Part shown: one piece after another, positions 33,778 to 43,071 of the stretch
How the letters are laid out: each line of letters opens with the position of its first letter
Position numbering within the stretch: position 1 is the first letter of the stretch
Origin: an uncultured bacterium
Lineage (GTDB): Bacteria; Myxococcota_A; Bradymonadia; UBA7976; VGTA01
NCBI GenBank assembly: GCA_943788935.1
Contig: CALSSE010000018.1
Span: forward strand, 1-49,804
Length of the DNA stretch: 49,804 nucleotides
Reading direction: 5' to 3'
The notes under the pieces: generated by a model
Databases searched by the model: none
What the model saw: the letters and a program-made list of their open reading frames with translations, nothing else
What the model was told of the DNA's origin: nothing
Position numbers and translations under genes: made by a program

Positions 33778-34316
33778 TCATGCTCTTCGGCTTCAAGCGT
33801 ATATCCATCAACCGACGCATAATCAGGCTCTATCCATCCTTCAGCGCCATCACAGACTTTCGCGGTCCCAGTACAGATCCCGGTCTGTACATCAGCTGAA
33901 GGGGGATCAAGGCTCTCGTCTATCTCTCCATCACAGTCATTGTCTTCACCATCACAGCTCAGCTCTTCGGCTTCATAGCCATCGATAAAGCTCTGATCAG
34001 GCTCAGCATAAGCCCCCTCAACGCATACTTTAACTGAGCCCACACACACCCCTCGCTGATTCGTTGACGACACCTCTTCATAGGTCTCATCCACAGCGCC
34101 ATCACAGTCATTGTCTACACCATCACACAGGGTCTCTGTTGCTTCTGTACATGAATCATTCAATGGAAAGGGGTCATCTTTGTTACTGACGCCATCGCCA
34201 TCAAAATCGGAGTCAGCACATTCTAGCAAGTGGGGGAAGCACTGCTCGTCGATGCGCAGCTCGTGGCAAGCCATTAGGGCATAAGAGGCCCAACTAAGGA
34301 TTATCAATGCTCTCAT
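33765..34316 (-). CDS. MopE-like Cys-rich lipoprotein, 5' part of the broken FGE gene
   Basis: ATG at 34316 lies in an ATGA overlap with the PEGA gene. The signal peptide has a lipobox (WASYALMACHELR). It is followed by FDGDGVSNKDDPFPLNDSC, a calcium-binding thrombospondin type-3-like motif, and two units of LCDGVDNDCDGAVDE / SCDGEDNDCDGEIDE. These are the MopE 'putative metal-binding' repeat common in Myxococcota, spaced by CVGSVKVC/CTGTAKVC segments. The third repeat begins EAEE but the frame shifts at about 33780, where the DNA differs from the matching site of repeat two by an extra A and a missing TG. The continuation is the FGE part at 32746-33777. Confidence 0.72.
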   Translation of the reverse strand: MRALIILSWASYALMACHELRIDEQCFPHLLECADSDFDGDGVSNKDDPFPLNDSCTEATETLCDGVDNDCDGAVDETYEEVSSTNQRGVCVGSVKVCVEGAYAEPDQSFIDGYEAEELSCDGEDNDCDGEIDESLDPPSADVQTGICTGTAKVCDGAEGWIEPDYASVDGYTLEAEEHELMV

Positions 34317-36886
34317 CGACTCACTCCTTGAGAAAAATCAGAACTTTTGGTGTCACTTTGAGGGTCTAGCTCTTGGACGGCAGGTGGGATAAGCCACAGC
34401 ATTGCCCCGCCTATCAGGCTTAAGCCTACACTTGACCAAATGATCGTTTGGTTGAGCTCATTGTAGTCTTTTACCTCATTATCCAAGCGACTAAACTCGC
34501 CAAATCGCTCATCATATTGATCAGGCGTGGCGCTCAAAAAACTTTGATAGGCTCGGTCACGCTCATCGGCGGTGTTGGCGGCAGGGCCCACGTACATCAC
34601 GCCTGAGCTTAAAGCACCTAGAGCGCCTGAGCTGAGTAAGCTCCAACCAATGCCCCTTAAGAGCTTAGTTTGCTGTCGCTGACTCGCTATCCTCGCTTGT
34701 GGAATCGTGAGATGAATACTTCGGACTTCACCATCCTTGGTCACCTCACGCTTTTGATAGACCGCGCCACGCTGTCGACATTCGAGAAGCCATTCGCCCG
34801 CTCTAGCGCTGTGGGTTTGGGGACTCGGTCCTTTAGGTAAACCATCGATCCATATCTGAGCTTGAGCTGGATGACAGCGCACTGTGATGACGGGGTTTTG
34901 ACCGAGATTGACTTTGACGTTGACACGCTCATCTTCGAGCACCTCAAACTCTTGGGTGTAGGTGTCATAGTTTTTTATTGAGAGCTGTAGCTGATAGCGA
35001 CCGCGCAGCACCTCTTTTTTGAGCGGCGCCCTACCCCAAGACTCACCATTGACTAGCACTTCAGCGCCAAAGGGTTTGGTTTCAATGACAACTTCACCAA
35101 CGCGAGGCTCAAGAGTCGCCTTCAACTTGCTCTCTTCACCAATGCCAATAGTGACCTGTACATCTTGAGGAGAGTAGTGCTCAGTATCCTTGGGTTGGAT
35201 ACGAATCTTTTGACGACCGGCGGTCAACTTATGCCTAGCGAGAGGGAGTGAACCGAGCAGCTGCCCATTGCCTAAATATACTTGTCCTTGGACCGGCACA
35301 GAAGAGTAGGTCTGCTTAGGGTCATCAGGGGCTTTAACGCTGAGATATCCATAATTAGGTGAGAGACTTTGGCTGAGACTTTGAGTCCTCCCCCCTGACT
35401 GACTGACGATCGTCAGCTTTGATGATAAATAAAGCCGATGAGAGATGAGCGCCAAATACTCACCTTTGGGGAGACGGCTGTAACTCACAAGCCCTTGAGC
35501 ATCAGTATACTTTTGTCCCTTGGATCCCAAGCTATCAATATTGACTAACACCCCTTTAATAGGCTGACCAGAGGGCTCTTGAATACTCAACTCAAGGCTA
35601 GAGAAGGCGGGGGTGAGCCTCACCTTTAGCCGTTTATCTTGACCTCGCTTTACCACGACCACTTCTTCATGGGGGAGATACTCAGGAGCGATCAACTTGA
35701 GCTTATGCGCCCCTACTTCTGCTTCGTTAAGGGTTAACGGAGAGCGCTGCCCAATCAGCTCGCCGTCCATCTCAATCACCACGCTCTTGGGCTCGGTGTC
35801 GATGATGAGTCGGCCAAAGTCTTCCTGCAGAACGAGCGGCTTACTTTGCATGTCTTGGTACCAATCACCTCGCTTCAAGGTCACTCGACGTTGAGCGCTG
35901 ACGAAACGAGGCTTTCTCGCTTCAATCAAGTGCTCTCCTGGACTGACCGTTAGACGACTCATCCCTAAGTTTGGTTGATCTGGGTTACCCGCCTCGGTGA
36001 TCATCTGTTGACCTTTGTCATCAAGTGCGGGTCGTCCATCTACATAAATGCGAGCGCCTGCTGGGGTGGAATACACAAACACATCTGCGCTGCATTTTTT
36101 ATCATGTTCGGCGCAACGATCTCGCTTTTGCTGTAGAGCTTTACTGAGCGTAATGCTGATGTTTTCCACACCTCCCTCTTTGACCAATATCTCTTCTTCG
36201 GCGTTCATATAGCCTTTAGCGATCACGCTGAGCCTCTGTTTGATGTTCGGTAACATAGGGATCAAGACACCATTGTCTAGACGCTTAATGCTAGGATCGT
36301 TTAGATCGATGTAGCGACTGCCGAGCTTTACCCGAAAGCTGGCTGTTTGAGGGGCAACCCGTAAAAACAGCAGGGTTTCGCTTCTTTGCTGAACAAACGC
36401 GCTGCGCATAGCCAAGCCCTTGAACAGAGAGGGCACCTTTAGCTTAAGCTCTCGCCGAAGCTGATCGTAGCTTTGACCACCAATACTTTTAGAGCTGAGG
36501 AGGGTGCCTCCAGTCGTCTCATAAAACTGAACCAACATATCAAGTCGCCCCCCCGCACGGCCTACCTCACCTGTGATGATATATTTAGCCCCCAACATCC
36601 GACCAGTCTGCACTTCACACTCACCAATACAGTCCTCAATCTTAGTATTTTCGGGCAATAGATCGATGATGTTTTTGTCAGTCATCACATCAAAGCCCCC
36701 ATATTCAAGAGCCAAACGACGAAGGTCACTGGTCAACGTCTTCACTTCAAAGGGCTTTAAACGCTGCGCTCCATCGGCGCTGGCCTTGACATCTAAAACC
36801 GCCAAGCGATCTCGTGCCCAAGCTGAGTTTGAAACCATCGCTAACATCAAAATACACTTTATTAGTTGCTGCCAATAGGCCAACAT
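34313..36886 (-). CDS. PEGA-domain protein with CsgG/TolB-like N-terminal domain
   Basis: 857 residues. A signal peptide ends near NSAWA. Residues about 25-160 resemble the CsgG/FlgO/TolB-N type domain (RLAVLDVKASAD, VMTDKNIIDLL, GAKYIITGEVGRAGGRLDML). Then come at least four PEGA-like domains: VFVYSTPAGARIYVDGRPAL, LIIDTEPKSVVIEMDGELIG, VVIETKPFGAEVLVNGESWG and VRCHPAQAQIWIDGLPKG. A Dev/carboxypeptidase-like beta domain sits between them. Two hydrophobic helices near the C-terminus (GWSLLSSGALGALSSGVMY; TIIWSSVGLSLIGGAMLW) would anchor it. PEGA domains are thought to contact surface layers or peptidoglycan. Coupled by ATGA to the broken MopE/FGE gene, a pairing common in myxobacteria. Confidence 0.78.
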   Translation of the reverse strand: MLAYWQQLIKCILMLAMVSNSAWARDRLAVLDVKASADGAQRLKPFEVKTLTSDLRRLALEYGGFDVMTDKNIIDLLPENTKIEDCIGECEVQTGRMLGAKYIITGEVGRAGGRLDMLVQFYETTGGTLLSSKSIGGQSYDQLRRELKLKVPSLFKGLAMRSAFVQQRSETLLFLRVAPQTASFRVKLGSRYIDLNDPSIKRLDNGVLIPMLPNIKQRLSVIAKGYMNAEEEILVKEGGVENISITLSKALQQKRDRCAEHDKKCSADVFVYSTPAGARIYVDGRPALDDKGQQMITEAGNPDQPNLGMSRLTVSPGEHLIEARKPRFVSAQRRVTLKRGDWYQDMQSKPLVLQEDFGRLIIDTEPKSVVIEMDGELIGQRSPLTLNEAEVGAHKLKLIAPEYLPHEEVVVVKRGQDKRLKVRLTPAFSSLELSIQEPSGQPIKGVLVNIDSLGSKGQKYTDAQGLVSYSRLPKGEYLALISHRLYLSSKLTIVSQSGGRTQSLSQSLSPNYGYLSVKAPDDPKQTYSSVPVQGQVYLGNGQLLGSLPLARHKLTAGRQKIRIQPKDTEHYSPQDVQVTIGIGEESKLKATLEPRVGEVVIETKPFGAEVLVNGESWGRAPLKKEVLRGRYQLQLSIKNYDTYTQEFEVLEDERVNVKVNLGQNPVITVRCHPAQAQIWIDGLPKGPSPQTHSARAGEWLLECRQRGAVYQKREVTKDGEVRSIHLTIPQARIASQRQQTKLLRGIGWSLLSSGALGALSSGVMYVGPAANTADERDRAYQSFLSATPDQYDERFGEFSRLDNEVKDYNELNQTIIWSSVGLSLIGGAMLWLIPPAVQELDPQSDTKSSDFSQGVSR

Positions 36887-37004
36887 AAAGTCACGCTCCT
36901 CTGTGTATGTGTAGTCCTTTAGAATAAGGCGACTATTACTTATAGAGACAAGAAGTCATACCATAAAGCGTTTTACTCCCACTGTGTCCGCTTGAGACTT
37001 AATC

Positions 37005-37072
37005 CATCTAGATTGGCTTTATCATCTAGATTGGCTTTATCATCTAGATTGGCTTTATCATCTAGATTGGCT
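37005..37072. repeat. 18-bp tandem repeat upstream of the S9 peptidase gene
   Basis: Unit CATCTAGATTGGCTTTAT, three exact copies (37005-37058) and a 14-base partial. It lies between the divergent PEGA and S9 peptidase genes, about 90-160 bases before the S9 start codon. Unit copies are identical, so expansion is recent or conserved. It may alter promoter spacing or carry repeated regulator sites. Confidence 0.92.
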
Positions 37073-37162
37073 CGCGATGTAGCTTAACTCTAGCGCTTTA
37101 CTAACAAAAATAAGCTACTTTCAGATCATAACTCTGACTAAAAATGGGAGAAAACTTAAACG

Positions 37163-39175
37163 ATGACATCTAAACTTAACACTCTTTCTCACCTACTCGG
37201 GCTCGTACTTTTGCTGACTGTGTACACACCAACCTTAGCAAAACCCACGCTTAAAAAACCATTACAGGCGAAGGTTAACACTGCCGTGCGGACAGAGAAT
37301 AACGGTCAGGTCATTCTCGAAGATGTCCCTCCAATACCGCGCTCTATCAAAGATGCCCTGCGACGGTACCAAAATGTTCGATCAGCTCAAGTTGTAGGCT
37401 GGACTAAAGAGAGTGACGGCCTCTTAATCAAGACCCGATTCGCTGAGGTCTCTCAGCTACATCGAGTAGATCACGCTAAAGGCGCGAGAGATCAACTGAC
37501 GTTTTTTGATGAACCGGTTGGGCAGGTAACTCGTCAACCTAATGGTAATGTGATCGCTTTTACTATGGATTCAGGCGGTAGCGAGCTCGCTCAGATGTTC
37601 ATTCTTGACCTCGAAAGCGGCGAACATCGTATGATCAGTGACGGGACATCAAAAAACAGCGCCTTGCTGTGGAGTCGTGACGGACAACAACTCGCTTTTC
37701 AAAGCACACGCCGCAATGGTCGTTCGAATGATATATGGATAATGGATCCAAGAGACCCATCGACTGCACGAATGATATTAAAGAGTACCGATGGAAGTTG
37801 GTGGGGGCCAGTAGACTTCTCGAACAACGGTAATAAGCTGCTCGCCTTGCAGTATATTAGTATCTCTGACGTCAGAGCTCATCAAATAGATATAAAGGGA
37901 GGGCAGATCGAGCTCCTCGCCGGTTCTAAAGATCAACCTTCACAGAGTTACCCGCTCATGTATGACAAGAGCGGTGAGGGTATTTTTATGACATCAAATG
38001 AGGCATCTGAGTTTGCTCATCTTATCCATTTAAATGTGCGAACAGGCTCACGTAAGGTCTTATCCGCTCATCTTGAATGGGATGTTAAGACATTTGCGAT
38101 GAGTAAAAGCCGAGAGAGGGCCGCCTTCACTGTCAATGAGGGAGGCCGATCTTCATTGTATCTGCTTGATACGATCAGTCATTTATCAGAGAGAGTTAAG
38201 GGGCTCCCTATTGGTCTAGTTCAGAGTCTTGATTTCAATCCTAAAGGAGATCATTTAGCGCTCACTCTTAACACCTCCAAGACACCCAGTGATGCTTTTG
38301 TCTTAGAGTTGGATAAGGATCCAATCGCTTACCGTCACCTTACTCGGTGGACACACTCTGAAGTTGGGGGACTCGACACTGATACTTTTGTGGAGCCTAC
38401 CCCAATCACATATCCGAGCTTTGACCACATCAAAGGGAAAGCCAGAGAGATCCCTGCGTTTATATATAGACCTCATACAAAGGGTCGTCACCCTGTAATT
38501 ATTACGATCCATGGGGGACCTGAGTCACAGTTCTCCCCTAGATTCAGCAGCGCATATCAGCTGTGGATCAAAGCATTAGACGCCGCGATCATCGCGCCCA
38601 ATGTGAGAGGGTCTTCAGGGTATGGAAACACTTATGTTAACTTAGACAACGGATTCAAACGTGAAGACTCTGTTCGTGATATCGGAGCCCTACTCAACTG
38701 GATTAAGACTCAACCGGACCTTGACGCCGATCGTGTGGCAGTGCTGGGAGGGAGCTATGGTGGGTATATGGTACTCGCCTCATCTGTGCTCTACAGCGAT
38801 CGTTTGCGCGCAGCCGTTGATATTGTTGGGATCAGCAATTTTGTTACCTTTCTCAAAAATACCAAAGACTACCGAAGAGACTTGAGGAGAGCCGAATATG
38901 GAGATGAACGTGACCCAGAGATGAATACATTTCTTCAGCGGATCTCACCGAGCAACCATGTAGATAAGATCACGATCCCGATGCTCGTCATTCAAGGCGA
39001 AAATGATCCAAGAGTTCCTGTCTCTGAGGCCGTTCAAATCGTAAAAGCGTTGCGTCAAGCGAACAGGCCCGTTTGGTATATGAACGCCTTGAATGAAGGT
39101 CACGGCTATCGTAAAAAAGAGAACAGAGATCTCTCAAGACAGGTGATCACTCTTTTCCTTCAAGAACATCTCTAA
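37163..39175 (+). CDS. S9-family prolyl oligopeptidase/acylaminoacyl-peptidase-like serine peptidase, exported
   Basis: 670 residues with a signal peptide (LLGLVLLLTVYTPTLAKP). Residues about 60-400 form a WD-like beta-propeller (SRDGQQLAFQSTRRNGRSND, IWIMDPRDP). The C-terminal 250 residues are an alpha/beta hydrolase: HPVIITIHGGPESQF (oxyanion region), VRGSSGYGNTY, the nucleophile in GGSYGGYM (Ser near residue 530), Asp in GENDPRVP (about 615) and His in NEGHGY (about 647). All three catalytic residues are present, so the enzyme should be active on short peptides in the periplasm or outside the cell. Monocistronic by spacing. The 18-bp repeat array lies in its upstream region. Confidence 0.88.
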   Translation: MTSKLNTLSHLLGLVLLLTVYTPTLAKPTLKKPLQAKVNTAVRTENNGQVILEDVPPIPRSIKDALRRYQNVRSAQVVGWTKESDGLLIKTRFAEVSQLHRVDHAKGARDQLTFFDEPVGQVTRQPNGNVIAFTMDSGGSELAQMFILDLESGEHRMISDGTSKNSALLWSRDGQQLAFQSTRRNGRSNDIWIMDPRDPSTARMILKSTDGSWWGPVDFSNNGNKLLALQYISISDVRAHQIDIKGGQIELLAGSKDQPSQSYPLMYDKSGEGIFMTSNEASEFAHLIHLNVRTGSRKVLSAHLEWDVKTFAMSKSRERAAFTVNEGGRSSLYLLDTISHLSERVKGLPIGLVQSLDFNPKGDHLALTLNTSKTPSDAFVLELDKDPIAYRHLTRWTHSEVGGLDTDTFVEPTPITYPSFDHIKGKAREIPAFIYRPHTKGRHPVIITIHGGPESQFSPRFSSAYQLWIKALDAAIIAPNVRGSSGYGNTYVNLDNGFKREDSVRDIGALLNWIKTQPDLDADRVAVLGGSYGGYMVLASSVLYSDRLRAAVDIVGISNFVTFLKNTKDYRRDLRRAEYGDERDPEMNTFLQRISPSNHVDKITIPMLVIQGENDPRVPVSEAVQIVKALRQANRPVWYMNALNEGHGYRKKENRDLSRQVITLFLQEHL

Positions 39176-39252
39176 TGTGTGGACGAGACTCAACATAGGC
39201 TGCTATGAGAGATAAATATCTATAAACACTTGTTTACAGCCTCCTATACCTG

Positions 39253-39272
39253 TATGAAGGCCTCTTCATACC
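39253..39272. terminator. Stem-loop between the S9 peptidase and thioredoxin genes
   Basis: GTATGAAG-GCCT-CTTCATAC is a perfect eight-pair stem with a four-base loop, 78 bases after the S9 stop. The following CTATTATAATTTTATTG is only moderately T-rich, so it is a possible terminator. It could equally be an operator for the next gene, 72 bases downstream. Confidence 0.45.
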
Positions 39273-39344
39273 TATTATAATTTTATTGATCAAATATAGA
39301 CTAAAACTCGTATTAATACACATGATCTCTGATAAGGCTAATCA

Positions 39345-39980
39345 ATGAATACCGTAAAAATAAATGGGCTAATCATACTCAGCTTAACTTACCTAGGGGT
39401 CGGGTGTGGTTCATCGACAAATCATGGTCGTTTTTCTGCTTTAACCGCCAACATCGGCGATCAAAGTGATCTATGCAGTCATCAAGTCCCTGCTAGCGCG
39501 TGCACTCGCTGCGACAGCAGCCGAGCAGCGGCTTTTAAGAAGGTAAATGATTGGTGCAGCCCACATGACCTACCAGAGTCCCAGTGCTTTGCCTGTCATC
39601 CCGATTTAAGTTTTGAACCGCTCCCTAAGGCGCCTGATGATGCTGACCTCAAGTCAGTGACCCCACATCCGCTAAACCAGGCTCTCGCCGATATCGCTGT
39701 TAAGAGCAAAGTAACCATAATAGACTTTTGGGCGATGTGGTGTATCCCTTGTCGTAAAACTGAGGGGGATCTAAATCTCCTCCTCACTCACAACAACAAC
39801 TTGGCGGTTCGTAAAATAGAAATCAAAGGCTGGGACGATCCATTAGTGGGCAGATACTTAGGGGGAACCGCTAAACTGCCTCTGCTCGTGGTGTTTAACG
39901 CACAAGGCGATGAAGTTGGACGAGTCAGCGGCCAAAAGCCCGAAGAGCTCGCGCAGCTTCTCAGTAAAGCTGAAAAGTGA
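39345..39980 (+). CDS. Thioredoxin-fold lipoprotein with two C-x2-H...C-x2-C motifs
   Basis: 211 residues. The lipobox is LTYLGVGCGSS. Two successive motifs follow: LCSHQVPASACTRCDSS and WCSPHDLPESQCFACHPDL. Both fit C-x2-H-x2-P-x3-C-x2-C, a pattern I associate with the N-terminal part of some heavy-metal efflux adaptor proteins. The C-terminal 110 residues are a thioredoxin fold with VTIIDFWAMWCIPCRKTE, active-site WCIPC, and a cis-Pro loop in TAKLPLLVVF. This predicts an envelope-anchored thiol-disulphide reductase with a possible metal-binding tail. It overlaps the next gene, an outer-membrane barrel, by GTGA, so the two proteins are probably made and used together. Confidence 0.8.
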   Translation: MNTVKINGLIILSLTYLGVGCGSSTNHGRFSALTANIGDQSDLCSHQVPASACTRCDSSRAAAFKKVNDWCSPHDLPESQCFACHPDLSFEPLPKAPDDADLKSVTPHPLNQALADIAVKSKVTIIDFWAMWCIPCRKTEGDLNLLLTHNNNLAVRKIEIKGWDDPLVGRYLGGTAKLPLLVVFNAQGDEVGRVSGQKPEELAQLLSKAEK

Positions 39981-41008
39981 TCAGCTTTAGGTCTCTCCTG
40001 TTATTAGGTATTCTGAGTGTAGTCCATCAGTGTCTTGATCTTCATCCAACATTCGCATGCCCTGGCTGTCAGAACCCCACTTTACCAGTCGTGCCCAATG
40101 GCGGTGTTTTCCTAGATCGGGGGGTCGCTCAATGGGGTGTCCTCTTGACCACCATGCCGGTCTGGGTCAAACATGAAGCGGGGTGTGAAGACATCACAAA
40201 CTGTAACAAGCCTGTCATCCAACCTTTACATGTTCACGACCAATTCATGTCAGTTAATGAGCTGAAGTTAAACTTGGATTGGGGGCTAAGCGAACATCTT
40301 GGGTTAAGTTTTCAGCTCCCACTACGAGTCATATCTACTCGTATTAAGTACACACTTCCGAATGGTCGATCATACACACCTCTCGATGTAGATATACATC
40401 ACAGAGATGAGACCTTGCTCGGCTTAGGCGACGGTAGAGTCTCAGTGAGGTGGGCGAAGAGCTTCGCCTCGGGTTGGTGGCTGCTCACCCAAGTGGGGAG
40501 TCAGCTTCCACTAGGAAGAACGGAAGATAATCCATTCACACCGAGAAGCCAAGTGCGAAAACATCAGCATATTCAGATGGGAACAGGCACTTTTGACCCC
40601 TATACATCAATAGTCTTAGCCAAAACTCTTGGCTCATGGCAGGTCAGTTTTTATGGGCAAGCGATGGTCCCATTATATGAAAACAACTACGGATTTAAAG
40701 CGGGACCTCTGACTCTACTCAACACCAAAGTGAGCTATAAGGTGCAGGCTAGATCCTTAATACATGGTGGCTTATCTTGGTACAGACAAGGCGCTGAGAA
40801 GTGGGATGGTGAGCTTCAACAGGATGGGATCTTTGGAAGACAAGAGATGATTATCGGTCTAGGTGGAACGGTTAGTTTTGGTGGACCCCAATACATTATC
40901 AATGTCCAAGTTCCCGTCTGGAGAGAGCTCTTTCAAGGCAAAGAGACCGAGAGGGGTGAATTATTTGCTCCACTTGGGTTGATCATCGGGATCCAAGGAA
41001 GACTATGA
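39977..41008 (+). CDS. Predicted outer-membrane beta-barrel protein, partner of the thioredoxin lipoprotein
   Basis: A GTG start overlaps the thioredoxin stop (GTGA). A signal peptide is followed by FACPGCQNPTLPVVPNGG, a CxxC-bearing mature N-terminus. The remaining 300 residues consist of alternating amphipathic strands with many Tyr/Trp (LGLSFQLPLRVIST, GWWLLTQVGSQLPLG, SWQVSFYGQAMVPLY, YIINVQVPVW) ending in an aliphatic strand IIGIQGRL. This is the look of a 12- to 16-strand outer-membrane porin-like barrel of the 'transporter' type. The CxxC and several His (HVHD, HHRDE, RKHQHIQ) suggest metal handling. I cannot name the substrate. Confidence 0.68.
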   Translation: MISFRSLLLLGILSVVHQCLDLHPTFACPGCQNPTLPVVPNGGVFLDRGVAQWGVLLTTMPVWVKHEAGCEDITNCNKPVIQPLHVHDQFMSVNELKLNLDWGLSEHLGLSFQLPLRVISTRIKYTLPNGRSYTPLDVDIHHRDETLLGLGDGRVSVRWAKSFASGWWLLTQVGSQLPLGRTEDNPFTPRSQVRKHQHIQMGTGTFDPYTSIVLAKTLGSWQVSFYGQAMVPLYENNYGFKAGPLTLLNTKVSYKVQARSLIHGGLSWYRQGAEKWDGELQQDGIFGRQEMIIGLGGTVSFGGPQYIINVQVPVWRELFQGKETERGELFAPLGLIIGIQGRL

Positions 41009-41136
41009 GGTGCTCAAGAGCATTGAGATCCTATCGATCATGAGCTGTCATGAGTTATCCTGAGCTGTCAGAAGTCCTCAGAAGTCGATAAGACAAAGCG
41101 AACACTCGTCGATGACTACGTGAGTCTATATTTTGA

Positions 41137-43071
41137 CTATTCTGAATACACAAGATAAGCGCTGAGAGAGATCTTCCCTCCTCGAGGTATAATCTCTGCG
41201 CCGAGTGTCGCGTTATATTGCAGGGTATTTTCAGCGCCTATAGTCACAAATTCAGTGAGGTCAACCCGAATGGGCTTAACGGGTTGACCGGGACACCAAA
41301 AGGCTCGCTCCGGCGCCCAGTTGCCATACTGTCCGGGAGAGACTCCTTGGTTGGCTAAAGCAGCGCACCCATTCACGGAGCCGATCGAACCTTCGTGCTG
41401 TATCGTGGGGAGGACTGTGTCGTTGACGGTGAAGTGATGTTGATGATCACACCACTCGGCGCAGTTGTCTTGAGCGGTCTGTCCATGACCGCTAAGGAGA
41501 ACGACCAACTCTATGTGACTGGCATTGGCGGGAGGTGTGAAGGTAAATGGAGCGCGGTCATTATAACTCTCATCGAACTCACCCCCCTTGAAAGCGAGCT
41601 GAGCGTCTAAGACCTTCTTTGGTGCCTCGTTGTCTCGAAGACGTAACTTAACTCGAACATCCCTCTCGGTGGCTCTCTCCCAATCAGGGCCTAGCTCTAC
41701 CCGAAATGTGTGTTGGCCACCAGATGACAACCATCCCATAAAGGGTGTGGCATCCCAAATCCAGCGTCGCTCTCCTCGTCGCCAATAAGGCGTGATCCAT
41801 CGCGCGATCTCCATTCGCTCTTCACAGGTCATGTCTATGCAATAACTGATGTGGGCGATCCGATCCCACTCACTGCAGGCATATACGTTACGATGGGGAC
41901 ATGTAACGCTCACATCTACCTCTAAAGTGTCAAGTCGGGCGATCTCTTCTGCGCTAGGGAGCTCAACAGTCTTAATCAAGATCCGCTCACTCGTCCGATC
42001 GTCGACGAGGGTCACCTCAGTAGCGCCATCTCCGAGAGCCCTCTCATAGACATCGGAGAGGTAGTTGTAAAAGGGGCCAATGTAAGTTGCCATCTCCCAG
42101 AGCATCGGCTGGCCGACCACCTCATCGAGGCTCCCCCCCGAATCCCAACGCTGAAATCGGTCAATACCAAAAGTAAAAGGCAAAGGAGGTTGTGCCCTCC
42201 CTCGCTCACCCAGGTCTGCGGCGCTGCTCGGCTCGAACATGTACTCAAGATATGAGCTCAAGAAAGCTCCCACGCTTCCCTCGACCTCTGTCGCTCTATC
42301 AGTCACGAAGTGTAGCCGTCTCTCAGGGAGGCTGTCACCTACGTTCAGTGAGCGAATGAAGCGATTATTCATCTCTGTCATTCGGTCGACTCTAGCTTGT
42401 TCATCTTCTTCAAAAGAGAGGAAAAAATAGTGGGTGTTATGAGGACCATTTAAGAGTCCCATGACATCACTATCCCACAGTTGATCTCCAACCCATGCGC
42501 CGTTTGGTTCTCCCCTTAGATCAGGAAAGTACATCAAAAACACATAAGACTCACAGCCTGACCATTGTTCACTCAAACGCCAGCTGCCGCGGAGTGTCTG
42601 AACGGTGAAATCACCAGCGATTGATCCAAAGAGAAGATCTTCACTCGGATTTTTCCACACCTTTGACAAGAGACCTTGTTCATTACAAAACTCAACCATT
42701 GGAGCGACCGCGATCTCCATATCAGTAGGTGTGAGCGCCATATCATCAAAGGCTTGATCCACCTCTGACACTTCTGAATCAAGGATCATATCGACAGTTA
42801 CAGATTGATCTAGAGCCTCCTCTAATGTGCCGAGCTGTGACTGATGAGACTCACAACCAAAGAGAGAGACTGACAAAGAGAGACATACAGAGGCTATTAA
42901 AGAAAGATACACCGAGGGGGATACAGAGGGAGATACAGAGGAACGATAAAAGAGCGACTGATAGAGAGAGAGAGACTGATAGAGAGAGAGAGACTGACAG
43001 CGAGAGACACACTGACCGACCTGGCGAACATGGAGGCTGACCACTGTGAGAAGATTGATTGAATGAGGCAT
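41137..43071 (-). CDS. PNGase F-like lipoprotein with microsatellite-encoded signal region
   Basis: 644 residues from ATG 43071. A conventional lipobox (CLSLSVSLFGCESHQ) only occurs at residues 63-77. The residues before it are Ser/Leu/Tyr low-complexity sequence encoded by CT-rich repeats, so the true start is uncertain. The body resembles the two-domain jelly-roll fold of peptide-N-glycosidase F-related proteins: NVYACSEWDRIAHISYC, then RWIWDATPFMGWLSSGGQHT, VVLLSGHGQTAQDNCAEW and CDHQHHFTVNDT. PNGase F releases N-glycans from glycoproteins; whether the catalytic residues are conserved cannot be judged without alignment. A similar fold occurs in non-enzymatic relatives. Transcribed alone, convergent with the barrel gene. 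Confidence 0.65.
   Translation of the reverse strand: MPHSINLLTVVSLHVRQVGQCVSRCQSLSLYQSLSLYQSLFYRSSVSPSVSPSVYLSLIASVCLSLSVSLFGCESHQSQLGTLEEALDQSVTVDMILDSEVSEVDQAFDDMALTPTDMEIAVAPMVEFCNEQGLLSKVWKNPSEDLLFGSIAGDFTVQTLRGSWRLSEQWSGCESYVFLMYFPDLRGEPNGAWVGDQLWDSDVMGLLNGPHNTHYFFLSFEEDEQARVDRMTEMNNRFIRSLNVGDSLPERRLHFVTDRATEVEGSVGAFLSSYLEYMFEPSSAADLGERGRAQPPLPFTFGIDRFQRWDSGGSLDEVVGQPMLWEMATYIGPFYNYLSDVYERALGDGATEVTLVDDRTSERILIKTVELPSAEEIARLDTLEVDVSVTCPHRNVYACSEWDRIAHISYCIDMTCEERMEIARWITPYWRRGERRWIWDATPFMGWLSSGGQHTFRVELGPDWERATERDVRVKLRLRDNEAPKKVLDAQLAFKGGEFDESYNDRAPFTFTPPANASHIELVVLLSGHGQTAQDNCAEWCDHQHHFTVNDTVLPTIQHEGSIGSVNGCAALANQGVSPGQYGNWAPERAFWCPGQPVKPIRVDLTEFVTIGAENTLQYNATLGAEIIPRGGKISLSAYLVYSE
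42957..43008. repeat. CT/AG microsatellite within the PNGase F-like signal region
   Basis: On the plus strand the 18-base unit GACTGATAGAGAGAGAGA occurs twice, followed by a diverged third copy. A less regular GATACAGAGG(G) repeat lies nearby at about 42908-42943. Each unit contains a run of five or six AG dinucleotides. Unit gain or loss preserves frame; dinucleotide slippage would not. Confidence 0.85.

Noticed and set aside
32571..34316. CRISPR-like spacing of repeated CATCACAGTCATTGTCT motifs
   Set aside because: These are codon repeats of the DNDCDG protein motif with irregular spacing, not a CRISPR array.
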